Shown here: positions 23,577 to 32,700 of the stretch, one piece after another
Position numbering within the stretch: position 1 is the stretch's first letter
Layout: every line of letters starts with the position of its first letter
Origin: Uliginosibacterium aquaticum
GTDB taxonomy: Bacteria > Pseudomonadota > Gammaproteobacteria > Burkholderiales > Rhodocyclaceae
Reading direction: 5' to 3'
NCBI RefSeq assembly: GCF_012972705.2
Contig: NZ_JABCSC020000003.1
Coordinates: 620,001-684,000 of the forward strand
Length of the DNA: 64,000 nucleotides
The notes under the pieces: generated by a model
Seen by the model: the letters and a program-made list of their open reading frames with translations, nothing else
Databases searched by the model: none
What the model was told of the DNA's origin: nothing
Translations under genes and position numbers: made by a program

Positions 23577-23615
23577 TAAAAAACAAACGCCGGCTTTTGT
23601 CGGCGTTTGTTTTTT
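23577..23615 (+). terminator. Rho-independent terminator after the phosphoribosyltransferase
   Basis: ACAAACGCCG and CGGCGTTTGT form a 10-bp stem around GCTTTTGT, and the downstream arm runs into TTTTT. An A-run on the upstream side makes it usable in the other direction too. Confidence 0.92.
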
Positions 23616-23746
23616 ACAACGTTTTTAATGGTTTTGTGCTTTTTTGTTGATTTTTGTGGGCAGGAGCCCGCGGGTGACTTGCTACTGTGCGGCCGCGCAA
23701 GTGCGTGACTGCGCCTGAGTAAAACTATCAATAAATTGGAGAAACC

Positions 23747-24193
23747 ATGATTCGCCGCATTCTTACCTGTTCCTTCCTCGCTGCCGCCGCTCTCCTGACT
23801 GGCTGTGCTTCCGTGCCGATGGCTACGCCCGAGCAGGATGCCGCTGCCAAGAGTTTTGCTGTGACCGCAGACAAGGCAAACGTCTATATCTACCGCAATG
23901 AGAGCTTTGGCGGCGCAGTCAAGATGCCGGTGGTTGTTGATGGCAAGATCGTGGGCGACACGCTTGCAAAGACCTACATCAAGCAGGAAGTTGCTCCGGG
24001 CTCGCATACCATCATCTCCAAGGCTGAGAACGATGCCGAACTGAAGTTTGATGTAGCCGCCGGGAAGAACTACTTCGTGTGGCAGGAAGTGAAGATGGGC
24101 ATCTGGATGGCTCGCTCGGCACTGACCCTGGTGGATGAAGCCCAAGGCAAAGAAGGTGTTGCCGAGTGCAAGCTGATCGAAGGCGCGAAGTAA
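23747..24193 (+). CDS. DUF2846 family lipoprotein
   Basis: The 148-residue protein has a lipoprotein signal ending in LLTGC at Cys20. The mature part has NVYIYRNESFGGAVKMPVVV, GKIVGDTLAKTYIKQEVAPG and KNYFVWQEVKMG, the pattern of DUF2846 (PF11008), a small beta-sandwich family of unknown role. Residues after the Cys (ASVP) do not include Asp at +2, so Lol export to the outer membrane is expected. A paralogue with the same layout is at 61397-61855. It is monocistronic, framed by two terminators. Confidence 0.85.
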   Translation: MIRRILTCSFLAAAALLTGCASVPMATPEQDAAAKSFAVTADKANVYIYRNESFGGAVKMPVVVDGKIVGDTLAKTYIKQEVAPGSHTIISKAENDAELKFDVAAGKNYFVWQEVKMGIWMARSALTLVDEAQGKEGVAECKLIEGAK

Positions 24194-24216
24194 GGCCTCG
24201 CTGAGCGCTGGCAGGG

Positions 24217-24250
24217 AAAAGGGGCTCCTGTTGCAGGAGCCCCTTTTGTT
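24217..24250 (+). terminator. Rho-independent terminator after the DUF2846 gene
   Basis: AAAAGGGGCTCCTG-TTG-CAGGAGCCCCTTTT is a perfect 14-bp stem followed by GTTT. The A/T flanks make it bidirectional, and it would also end the transcript of the minus-strand glpM that converges on it. Confidence 0.93.
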
Positions 24251-24290
24251 TATGGAGCGCCTCTCGCGCCCTGCGTGGTCAATATGCCGC

Positions 24291-24626
24291 TCAGCGCGCC
24301 TGCCAGATCGCCAGTAGGGCGCCAGCCAGCACGAACCAGGCGAGGGTGGCGCTGATCAGGGTGGGCGCAAGCGCCAGGCGCGGGCTCAGCCAGTACACCA
24401 CTAGCAGATAGCCCGCATAGGGCAGCAGCGAGCACAGCCCGAACAGGGCGGTGGTCTGCAGGTCGGCTGCCGAGCGCTCGGAGCCGACGATGTAGTGGGC
24501 GATCAGGGCGAAGGTCGGGAATAGCGGCACCAGCCCGGCCACAAAAAAATGCTGCGAGCGCGACAGCAGAGCGATCAGCAGGACTGCGGCGGCACCGAGA
24601 AGGCTTTTGAGGAGCAGGGCAAGCAT
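24291..24626 (-). CDS. glpM: GlpM family membrane protein
   Basis: The 111-residue protein consists almost wholly of four hydrophobic helices (about 2-22, 28-50, 58-80, 88-108). SRSQHFFVAGLVPLFPTFALIAHY is the conserved block of GlpM proteins. GlpM was named for an effect on alginate production in Pseudomonas and has no defined biochemical role. It lies 15 bases after the rlmA stop on the same strand. Confidence 0.8.
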   Translation of the reverse strand: MLALLLKSLLGAAAVLLIALLSRSQHFFVAGLVPLFPTFALIAHYIVGSERSAADLQTTALFGLCSLLPYAGYLLVVYWLSPRLALAPTLISATLAWFVLAGALLAIWQAR

Positions 24627-24641
24627 GGTGTTGAACAGCCT

Positions 24642-25502
24642 TTAAGCTTCCCGTCCGAAGCGGGTCAGCCGTACATCCACCGTCAGCGAGATTTCGGTCA
24701 GCGCCGCGGCGCGGGCACGGCCTTCCGCCGTGGCGCGGTAGAGGTGTGGCGTCATGGCCAGCAGGTCGGCGATCTGCTCGGCGCCACAAACCTCCACGCG
24801 GTAGCTGAGGGCTTCGCTGGTGGGCGCAGCGAAACCTGCCGGGGTGAGGGTTTCGCCGTTGCGGGGCGGTTTGAGGCTGGGGTAGATGACTTCACGCAGC
24901 TCGCGCAGATGATCCGGCCCAGCATCCACCTGCAACAGGAAGCCGCCGGGTTGGAGGACGCGTGCGAACTCGGCGTAGACCGGGAAGCCGAACATGCACA
25001 GCACCCGATCCAGCGTGGCGGGTAGCACAGGCAGGGCGGCATTGCTGCCGACCACCCAGGTCGATTGCTTGTCCCGCTTGGCTGCCGCCAGCACGGCCCA
25101 CTTCGAGATGTCGAGGCCCAGCAGGGCCAGCGTCTGCCCTTCGCGCTCCGCTGCTGCTGCTAGTTGGCGCAGGTAATAGCCCTCACCGCAGCCTGCATCC
25201 AGACAGCTCAGTACACCCGCCTGAACCCCGGCCAGCGTAGCCTGGCTGACCGCTGCGGCAATCGGGGCGTAATGGCTGGACTCCAGGAAGCGCCGGCGTG
25301 CGGCGACCATTTCCTTGCTGTCGCCCGGATCCAGCGAGCGTTTGTTCTGCACCGGCAGCAGATTGGTATAGCCCTGGCTGGCGATATCGAAGCTGTGGCC
25401 AGCGGCGCAGCACAGGGCGGCGCCCTGGCGCTGAAGGGGATTGCCGTCGAGGGGACAGGCGAGCGCCTGGAAGGGGAGGGTGGTCATCGGGTTCTGGTTC
25501 AT
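24642..25502 (-). CDS. rlmA: 23S rRNA guanine-N1 methyltransferase (RlmA-like)
   Basis: The 286-residue protein has an N-terminal zinc finger (LACPLDGNPLQ, LCCAAGHSFD), followed by HSFDIASQGYTNLLPVQ and a SAM-binding domain with CLDAGCGEGYYLRQL at about 100-114, LGLDISKWAVLAAAK and QVDAGPDHLRELREVIYP. This architecture is that of RlmA/RrmA, which methylates G745 (or G748) of 23S rRNA. Length agrees with E. coli RlmA (269). ATG 25487 is a possible alternative start. Confidence 0.88.
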   Translation of the reverse strand: MNQNPMTTLPFQALACPLDGNPLQRQGAALCCAAGHSFDIASQGYTNLLPVQNKRSLDPGDSKEMVAARRRFLESSHYAPIAAAVSQATLAGVQAGVLSCLDAGCGEGYYLRQLAAAAEREGQTLALLGLDISKWAVLAAAKRDKQSTWVVGSNAALPVLPATLDRVLCMFGFPVYAEFARVLQPGGFLLQVDAGPDHLRELREVIYPSLKPPRNGETLTPAGFAAPTSEALSYRVEVCGAEQIADLLAMTPHLYRATAEGRARAAALTEISLTVDVRLTRFGREA

Positions 25503-25553
25503 GGCAAGCAGGTTGCCAGGATGCAGCGGTGAAGGTGGCGGGCGGAGAGGATT

Positions 25554-26753
25554 TTACTCGGCGCGCAGCGCTTCCACCGGATCCAGTCTTGCTGCGCGTC
25601 GCGCCGGCCATACGCCGGCGATCAGGCCGATGCCGATTGCGATGCCCTCGGCCAGCAGCACATACAGCAATGGGGTGTGCACCGGCATGGCCGGGGCCGC
25701 CAGCTGCAGCAGCCGGGCGACGCCGATGCCGGCCGCCAGTCCGATCACACCGCCTGCGGCCGAGAGCATCACGGCCTCGCCGAGAAACAGCGCCAGGATG
25801 CTGCGCCGGGTAGCGCCGAGGGCCACCAGCAGGCCGATTTCCTGGGTGCGCTCGGCCACCGCGATGCTCATGATGGTGACGATGCCGACGCCGCCCACCA
25901 GCAGTGAGATGCTGCCGATGGCCGCGACGGCGGCGGTCAGTACATCGAGGATCTTGCCGAGCGTGCGCAGCATGTCTTCCTGGGTAGTGAGCGTGAAGTC
26001 CTCGCGGCCGTGGCGGGCCTTGAGCAGTTCGCTGACGCGGCCAGCGATCAGGGCTGAGGGCGTGCCTTCGCGATAGGTGAGGTCCACCTTCATCATGCCG
26101 TCGCGGTTGTAGAGCGCCAGGGCCTGGCTGGCCGGGATGTAGGCGGTGTCGTCCAGATCCATGCCGACGAACTGGCCCTTGCTCTCCATCACGCCGATTA
26201 CGCGAAAATGCTGGCCGGCAATGCGCACCCGCGCGCCGAGCGGGTTGCGGCTGCCGAAGAGTTCCTGCTTGAGTTTCGAGCCGAGTACCACGAAGGCGCG
26301 CGCCGCAGCGGCATCGTCCTGCGGCAGGAAGCGGCCGCTGCGCACGGCCATGCGGAACACCTCGGCCATGTTGGCGCCGACGCCATACACCATGCTGCGG
26401 CGCAGCCGGCCTTCGGCTTCGACTTCGGAATTGCCCCACACGATGGGTGTGACGCCGCTGACGCCGGGCAGGCGTGCCAGCGCCGCCACATCTTCCTGGG
26501 TGATCGGCCGCGCCGAACTGGGCAGGCCTTGTGGCGCGCCACCGGTGGAGACCTTGCCGGGCGTGAGCTCGATTACGTTGGTGCCGAACTGGGTGAATTG
26601 CGCCAGCACGAACTGATGCACGCCTTCACCGATCGAAGTCAGCAGGATCACGGCAGCGATCCCGACGGCGATCCCCAGCAGGGTCAGTGCGCTGCGCAGG
26701 CGGTGAGCGGTGATGGCGCGGATGGCCAGGCGGAGGAAATCGGGCCAGAGCAT
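25554..26753 (-). CDS. MacB-type ABC transporter permease without adjacent ATPase
   Basis: The 399-residue protein has one N-terminal helix (LLGIAVGIAAVILLTSIGEG, about 25-44), a MacB-PCD periplasmic domain (about 60-265) and three C-terminal helices of the FtsX domain; VAERTQEIGLLVALGATRR and WPARRAARLDPVEALRAE are typical. Such permeases work in mechanotransmission exporters with a LolD-like ATPase and often a membrane-fusion protein. Neither is next to it: upstream is a 318-base gap with a repeat fragment, downstream rlmA. It is either served by an ATPase elsewhere or is a remnant of a broken operon. ATG 26753 begins the conserved N-terminus. Confidence 0.88.
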   Translation of the reverse strand: MLWPDFLRLAIRAITAHRLRSALTLLGIAVGIAAVILLTSIGEGVHQFVLAQFTQFGTNVIELTPGKVSTGGAPQGLPSSARPITQEDVAALARLPGVSGVTPIVWGNSEVEAEGRLRRSMVYGVGANMAEVFRMAVRSGRFLPQDDAAAARAFVVLGSKLKQELFGSRNPLGARVRIAGQHFRVIGVMESKGQFVGMDLDDTAYIPASQALALYNRDGMMKVDLTYREGTPSALIAGRVSELLKARHGREDFTLTTQEDMLRTLGKILDVLTAAVAAIGSISLLVGGVGIVTIMSIAVAERTQEIGLLVALGATRRSILALFLGEAVMLSAAGGVIGLAAGIGVARLLQLAAPAMPVHTPLLYVLLAEGIAIGIGLIAGVWPARRAARLDPVEALRAE

Positions 26754-26775
26754 GCGGCAGGGTCGCGCGCGGGGC

Positions 26776-26795
26776 TGGCGAGTGTCAACAGACCC
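26776..26795. repeat. Fragment of the MITE terminus
   Basis: GGCGAGTGTCAACAGACCCT matches the right end of the element at 13938-14209 except for a four-base deletion. Only one terminus is present here and no TA follows. It lies 23 bases upstream of the permease start. Confidence 0.7.
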
Positions 26796-26811
26796 TGCCC
26801 GGCGTGCGGGC

Positions 26812-26843
26812 AAAAAAGTGGCCGTTACCGGGCGGTAACGGCC
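26812..26843 (-). terminator. Terminator-like hairpin on the minus strand upstream of the permease
   Basis: GGCCGTTACC-GGGC-GGTAACGGCC is a perfect 10-bp stem. On the minus strand it is followed by CAC and six Ts. It would end a minus-strand transcript before the permease gene, although no gene lies upstream on that strand. Confidence 0.75.
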
Positions 26844-27071
26844 AAATAGGACAGATTGGAGACAGACCCGTAGCGGCCTCTGTGAAAACCGGAACGGCAG
26901 CACTACACGTGGTCGGCACGCCGGGCGCCCCGGCCACGTGCTTTACTTCGGATTCAGGAGCATTCTGCCTTGAATTCGTTTCGCCCGTAAACTAAGTGGG
27001 GTGATTTTGGTGAATTCTATGGCTTTCTTGTCAGACAACAAATTCCAATTACGTGCCAGCAGGGGTGAGAT
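26844..27071. other. Intergenic stretch before msrA
   Basis: No gene is supported here. A GC-rich inverted repeat (CACGTGGTCGG at about 26907 with CCGGCCACGTG at about 26930) can form a hairpin. The segment from about 26940 to 27060 is poorer in GC and probably holds the msrA promoter; the start codon of msrA has GGGTGAG upstream as Shine-Dalgarno-like sequence. Confidence 0.5.
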
Positions 27072-27653
27072 ATGACGAGTGGAGCGTTTTCCGGGACCAG
27101 CGCTAGCCTTCCAGGCGAATTCGCGATCCTGGCGGGAGGCTGTTTTTGGTGTACTGAGGCGGTATTTGCGCCCTTGCGTGGGGTGCTGGCGGTGGAGCCG
27201 GGCTATATCGGTGGTGAGTTGTCAGACACCGCCAACTACGAAGCCGTCTGCAGTGGCCAAACTGGCCATGCGGAGGCGGTGCGGGTGCGTTTTGATCCCG
27301 TTTTGCTCACTTATCGCGACTTGCTCGAAGTTTTTTTTGCCACGCATGACCCGACCCAGCTCAATCGCCAAGGCAATGACGTGGGTAGCCAGTACCGCTC
27401 GGCGATCTTCTGGCTGGACGAGGCGCAGCGGACCACGGCGCAAGCCTTGCTGGACGGGCTGCAGCAGTCGGATGCCTATGGCGCGCCGATCGTGACGGAA
27501 GTCGTGGCGGCCGGCGAATTCTTCCCGGCCGAGGCTTATCATCACGACTACTATCGCCGCAATCCGCAGCAGGGCTACTGCGCCTTCGTGATTGCGCCCA
27601 AGCTTGGCAAACTCCGCGCGAAATTCGCGAATCTCCTGAAAAACGACGCATGA
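27072..27653 (+). CDS. msrA: Peptide-methionine (S)-S-oxide reductase
   Basis: The 193-residue MsrA has the catalytic GGCFWCTEAVF (Cys24 nucleophile), GYIGG, YEAVCSGQTGHAEAVRVRFDP, FFATHDPTQLNRQGNDVGSQYRS and HHDYYRRNPQQGYC, covering all family blocks. It reduces the S epimer of methionine sulfoxide in proteins using thioredoxin. It is the first of four overlapping or abutting genes, and it overlaps the metallo-hydrolase gene by 4 bases. Confidence 0.96.
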   Translation: MTSGAFSGTSASLPGEFAILAGGCFWCTEAVFAPLRGVLAVEPGYIGGELSDTANYEAVCSGQTGHAEAVRVRFDPVLLTYRDLLEVFFATHDPTQLNRQGNDVGSQYRSAIFWLDEAQRTTAQALLDGLQQSDAYGAPIVTEVVAAGEFFPAEAYHHDYYRRNPQQGYCAFVIAPKLGKLRAKFANLLKNDA

Positions 27654-28597
27654 AGGATCTCGAAGCGCTCGGGATGGGCATTTACGCCATCGATAGCGGC
27701 TATCAGCGCCCGCGCATGGACGCGTTGCACCTGATCGTCGAGGGCGGCCGCGCCGCGCTGATCGAGAGCGGCACCGCGCACTCGGTGCCGCATGTGCTGG
27801 CAGCGCTGGAGGCGCTTGGTTTGGCGCCAGAGGCGGTGGACTGGCTGCTGTTGACGCATGTCCATCTGGATCACGCTGGTGGTGCCGGGGCGCTGATGCA
27901 GGTCTTGCCGAACGCCCGTCTGGTGGTGCATCCGCGCGGGGCGCGGCACATGATCGAGCCTTCGAAGCTGTGGGCAGGTACGGTCGCCGTGTATGGCGAA
28001 GCCTTTGCGCGTGAGGCCTATGGCGAACTGGTTCCGGTGCCGGCCGAGCGCATCGTGGATGCCACGGATGGGTTACTCATCAAGCTGGCCGGCCGGCACA
28101 TCGAGGTGATCGACGCGCCGGGGCACGCGCGCCACCATGTGTGTTATTTCGATACGCGCACGCAAGGCTGGTTTTCCGGTGACGCCTTTGGCCTCTCCTA
28201 TCGCGAGACGGATCGCGCAGGTCGGGCCTTCATTTTCCCGGCGACCACGCCGGTGCAGTTCGAGCCGGCCGCGATGCATGCCACGATTGCGCGCATGCTG
28301 GCACGGCAGCCGGCCTGCATGTATCTCACGCATTACAGCCGGGTGACGGATCTGAGCCGGTTGGCGGCCGATCTGCAGCGTCTGATCGACGCCTTTGTGG
28401 AGATCGCCGAAGCCGCTGCCAATGTGGCGGAAGACATGCAGCGGGCGCTGATCCGCGCCGCGCTGGAAGCCCTGCTGCGGCGTGAGGCTGCGGAGCAGGG
28501 CTGGGCGCAGCAAGGCAATGAGGCGGTGGCACTGTATGCCACCGATCTGGAATTGAACGCACAGGGTTTGCAGGTATGGCTGAAGAACAGGGCCTGA
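27650..28597 (+). CDS. Metallo-beta-lactamase fold hydrolase
   Basis: The 315-residue protein has the di-metal motif THVHLDHAGG (His70, His72, Asp74, His75), HPRGARHMI, APGHARHHVCYF and GDAFGLSYRE, as in the glyoxalase II/MBL superfamily. The C-terminal 100 residues are helical and less typical. The substrate is not predictable; many relatives cleave thioesters. It is translated with msrA (ATGA overlap) and its end overlaps tcdA by 22 bases. Confidence 0.88.
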   Translation: MKDLEALGMGIYAIDSGYQRPRMDALHLIVEGGRAALIESGTAHSVPHVLAALEALGLAPEAVDWLLLTHVHLDHAGGAGALMQVLPNARLVVHPRGARHMIEPSKLWAGTVAVYGEAFAREAYGELVPVPAERIVDATDGLLIKLAGRHIEVIDAPGHARHHVCYFDTRTQGWFSGDAFGLSYRETDRAGRAFIFPATTPVQFEPAAMHATIARMLARQPACMYLTHYSRVTDLSRLAADLQRLIDAFVEIAEAAANVAEDMQRALIRAALEALLRREAAEQGWAQQGNEAVALYATDLELNAQGLQVWLKNRA

Positions 28598-29358
28598 ACG
28601 GGGCCGATCAGGCACGCCGTTTCGGCGGTGTGGGGCGCCTTTATGGCGAGGCCGCGGCGCAGCGTTTTGCGGCGGCGAAAGTGTGTGTGGTGGGCATTGG
28701 CGGAGTCGGCTCATGGGTCGCCGAAGCCCTGGCGCGTAGCGCCGTGGGCCAGCTGACTCTGATCGACCTGGACATGGTGGCCGAATCGAATGCCAATCGG
28801 CAGATCCATGCTCTGGACCCGGTATGGGGGATGGCCAAGGTGGAGGCGATGCGCGCGCGCATCCTTGCCATCAATCCGGCCTGCGAAGTGCGCTGCGTGG
28901 AGGATTTCGTCACACCGGAAAATCTCGCGGAGTTGCTTGGCGGGCATGATCTGATCGTCGATGCGATCGACCAGACCCGCGTCAAGGTGGCGATGGCCGC
29001 CTGGTGCGTGGCGCAGGGCGTGCCGCTGGTGATGGCCGGTGGTGCCGGCGGCAAGCAGGATCCCGCGCTGATCTGCAGTGCGGATCTATCTCGTACTGAG
29101 CAGGATCCGCTGCTGGCCCGGGTGCGCGCCCAGTTGCGCAAGGAGCATGGTTTTCCAAAGGATCCCAAGCGCAAGTTCGGTATCACCGCGATCTATTCCA
29201 GAGAGCCGCTGCAGCGTCCGGTAGTCTGCGAGAGCGGTGATCCGGCCGACGCGCCACAAGGCCTGTCCTGCGCGGGTTACGGCTCCGCGGTGTGCGTCAC
29301 GGCGCCGTTCGGTTTTTTTGCCGCAGCAGCGGCTTTGCGTCTTCTTACTCAGGTTTGA
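28576..29358 (+). CDS. tcdA: tRNA threonylcarbamoyladenosine dehydratase (TcdA/CsdL)
   Basis: The 260-residue E1-like protein has the ATP-binding GIGGVGSWVAEALARS at about 40-55, LIDLDMVAESNANRQIHAL, DAIDQTRVK and KFGITAIYSREPL, all diagnostic for TcdA (formerly YgdL/CsdL). It cyclises t6A37 in tRNAs to ct6A in an ATP-dependent reaction. It overlaps the hydrolase gene by 22 bases. E. coli TcdA has about 268 residues. Confidence 0.93.
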   Translation: MAEEQGLNGADQARRFGGVGRLYGEAAAQRFAAAKVCVVGIGGVGSWVAEALARSAVGQLTLIDLDMVAESNANRQIHALDPVWGMAKVEAMRARILAINPACEVRCVEDFVTPENLAELLGGHDLIVDAIDQTRVKVAMAAWCVAQGVPLVMAGGAGGKQDPALICSADLSRTEQDPLLARVRAQLRKEHGFPKDPKRKFGITAIYSREPLQRPVVCESGDPADAPQGLSCAGYGSAVCVTAPFGFFAAAAALRLLTQV

Positions 29359-29361
29359 ACC

Positions 29362-29721
29362 ATGCACAGCATCATCCTGTTTGCTCATGGCGCCCGTGAT
29401 CCGGAATGGGCGCGTCCGCTCCAGCGCCTGCGTGAAGCGGTGCTGGCGCGCCGCCCGGAGGCGGACGTGCGTCTGGCCTTCCTTGAGTTCATGACGCCCA
29501 GCCTGCCCGAGGCGATCGATGCCGCGGCGGCAGTGGGGGCCACCGATGTTGCGGTGGTGCCGGTATTCCTGGCCCAGGGCGGCCATGTGCGGCGGGATGT
29601 GCCGGCCATGCTGGAAACGGCCTGTGCTCGCCATCCTGCGCTGGAGATCCGCCTGCAACCGGTGCTCGGCGAGGCGCAGTCCGTGCTTGATGCGATGGCC
29701 GAGGTCGTGCTCGCCGGCTAG
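29362..29721 (+). CDS. cbiX: Sirohydrochlorin cobaltochelatase-like protein (CbiX short form)
   Basis: The 119-residue protein has LFAHGARDPEW (metal and substrate His10), LAFLEFMTPSLPEAI and VVPVFLAQGGHVRRDVP, the CbiX/SirB chelatase pattern, in the single-domain length that dimerises. It inserts cobalt (or iron or nickel) into sirohydrochlorin. It starts three bases after tcdA. No other cobalamin or siroheme genes are in the window. Confidence 0.9.
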   Translation: MHSIILFAHGARDPEWARPLQRLREAVLARRPEADVRLAFLEFMTPSLPEAIDAAAAVGATDVAVVPVFLAQGGHVRRDVPAMLETACARHPALEIRLQPVLGEAQSVLDAMAEVVLAG

Positions 29722-29783
29722 TCGGCGTCCCTTGGGGGCAGGTTCAGGCGACCCGCTCCCGGCCGTATTACCGTACTCAGCCC

Positions 29784-32700
29784 ATGCAGAACTTCTGCTC
29801 CCGATCCGCCTCTTGCCCCGTCAGCGCATCTGCCTCTTGCCGTGCGCGCGGCTGGGTGCGTGCGGCTTATGCGGGAGCGGTTTTCGGCGGGGGCGTGCTG
29901 GGTTGGCTGACAGGTCCGGCCTGGGGTTTGCTGTTTGCGCTGGGCGCTGGAGGTGCCGCACTGCTGTACTGCCAGCGCCTGCAGTTGCGTGCGACAGAGG
30001 CTCGCGTGGTGCGTCTCGAGGCTGATCTTTCCCTGGCCCAGCCGCGGTTGGGGCGGGTGATCGAGGCGACTCAGGATGGCGTGTGGGAATACGATGCCCA
30101 GGATCGCGCGCTGTTCTGTTCCGAGCGCGCGCTGGAGTTGCTCGGGCGGCGCGTGAGCGGCGAAGGCTCGCCGATCCGTGTGCTGCTGCGCCAGCTTAAC
30201 CGCGAGCAGCGCCGCCGCCTGATCTGGGCGGTGCGGGATGCCTGGCAGGAAGGCGGGCGCTTCGACGAGCTGTTCCCGATCACCCCCAAGGGCGCGCGCA
30301 AGCGCTGGTTGCGGGTGCAGGCCAGCGTGGCGCCGGATCGCCGCTTCTTTACCGGTGCCTTGTCTGATGTAACCGAAGAGGTCGAGCTGTCGCGCGAACG
30401 CGCCCTTTATCAGACCTTCATGGAGGGTGTGATCGACGCCTTGCCCTTGCCGGTATCGGTGAAGGACGAGAACGGCCTGATCATGCTGGCCAACGGGGCA
30501 TTCTGCCAGGCTTTGGATTTGCGTCCGGGCGAGGCCAATGGCAAGCGCGCCGCGCAACTGGTGGGCGGGCATCTGGCCGAGCGCCTCGAAGCGCTGGATC
30601 GCCTCACCCTGGAAACCGGCCGCTCGCATGCGCTGGAGGACTGGGTCGAACTCAGCCGTGTGCACCGTCGTGAATTCCTGCGTATCACCAAGAGTCGCTG
30701 CGTAGACCGCAATGGTCGCCGTGTGGTGGTAACCGCCTATGAGGACCAGACCGCCGTGCGGGACTACGCCCGCCGCATGGGCGAGCTCTCGATGAACGTG
30801 GAAGCCTTTGTGCAGCGGCTGATTCGCACCATGCCTCATCCGGTGTATGTGAAGGATGCCGAGAGCCGTTACCTGATGGTCAATGATGCGATCGCCGAGC
30901 AGTGGGGCCTGCATGCCGAAGACATGATCGGGCTATCCTCCAGCGAGCTGTTCGGCGCTGAAATCGGCAGCGAGATCGAAGCCGAGGATCAGCGTGTGCT
31001 GGCAGGCGAAGTGATCTACAAGGAAGACTGCATCCCGGACAAGCGCACCGGCATGAAGCGTTACTGGACGGTGACCAAGGCGGCCTGTACCAATGTGGAT
31101 GGCAGCCGCATCATCGTTGGATCCAACTTCGAGATCACCGGTGTGCGCCGTGCTGAGGTCGAACTGCGCGAGGCACTGGCGCAGCAGACGCGCTTGCGCG
31201 AGTTCCTGCAGCAGGTCTTTGACGCGCTGCCGCACCCGCTCTTTGTCAAGGATGCGCAGCATCGCTACCTGATGACCAACCGCGCTCATGCCCAGTTTCA
31301 TGGCTGCAGTGTGCAGCAGATCATTGGCAGCCGCTCAGCCGATTACGCCATGCCCGGCGTGGCCGAAGCCGTTGAGCGTGAGGAGGCGTCCATCTTCAGC
31401 GGCCTGGCCGAAGGCGCCGTGATCGAGAGCGAACACGTGCTCTACGATGCCTCGGGTCATCCGCACCAGACCCTGATCCGCAAGGTCGCGGGTGTAGGGG
31501 CCGAGGGCGAACCGGTGGTGATCGGGGTGACCTTCGATGTCAGCGAAATGCGGGCGCTGGAGAGCGAGTTACGCGAGGCGCTGGCCCGCCAGTCGCGCAC
31601 CCGGGGCTATCTGCAGGAAGTCTTCGATGCCCTGCCGCATCCGGTGGCGGTGAAGGATCACGCCCATCGCCATGTGATGTGCAACCGTGCCTATGCCCGC
31701 ATGCTCGATCTGTCGGCCGGTGAGATTCTCGGCACCCAGACCAGCGAACTCTTCGATGCCACCCTGGGGGCGGCCATCGAGCAACTGGAGGCTGAACAGC
31801 TGGGCCGGCCCGCCGGGCAGATCGGCGAGGTGGAGCAGAACATGCGCTGGCCCGATGGTCACGCACGGCGCATGCGGCTCTTCGTGCGGGTGTGCCGCGA
31901 TCCGGAAGGGCAGCCACTGGTGGTCAGCGCCTTTCTCGATGTGTCGGCCCAGCATCGCCACGAGGAGCGTCTGCAGCGCATCAACCGCTTCATGCAGGAT
32001 GTGTTCGACGCCATTCCCAACCCGATCGCGGTGAAGAATCGTCAGCATGTCTACGTCATGGCCAATCGGGCGCTCGGGTTGGCCAACGGCCTGCGGCCGG
32101 AGGAAATGGTCGGGCGCACGACCTGGGACTTCAACCTGCCTGAAGTGGCTGAACAAACCGTGCAGGCGGACGATGAGCTGTTCGCCTTGGGGCCGGGCAT
32201 CACCACCGAGCGCGAAGTGCCGCTGCGCTATGCGGATGGCAAGCTGCACCGGGTATTGCTGCGCAAGGTCGTGTGCCTCGATCCGGATGGCGGCTCGCTG
32301 ATCATTGCTTCCAACAGCGATGTGACCGAGCTGGCCGAGAAGGAGGCCGAGCTCACCGCCAGCCTGGCCCGCCAGACACGTATGCGTGAGTTCCTGCAAA
32401 CGGTCTTCGATATGCTGCCGTTTGCCACCTATGTGAAGGATGAGGCGCTCACCTACGTGATGGTGAATCAGGCCTACGCCGAGCAGCTCGGCCAGGCGCG
32501 CAGTGCGATTGCCGGTCAGCGCCTGGGCGCTTTTGTGCCGGCAGCGCAGGCGCAGGCGGTGGAGGCCTTCGATGCAGAGTTGCTGGCCCGCGATGGCGGC
32601 GAGGTGTTCAGTGTCGAGGTGGAACTCAGCTATGCCGAGGGACACAGCCGCCAGGTCATGTTGCACAAGAAGCTGGCGCGGGATGTGGATGGACGCCGCG

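Noticed and set aside
26804-26995. 63-codon ORF upstream of msrA
   Set aside because: It reads through the terminator hairpin and a second inverted repeat, with no Shine-Dalgarno and no family resemblance.
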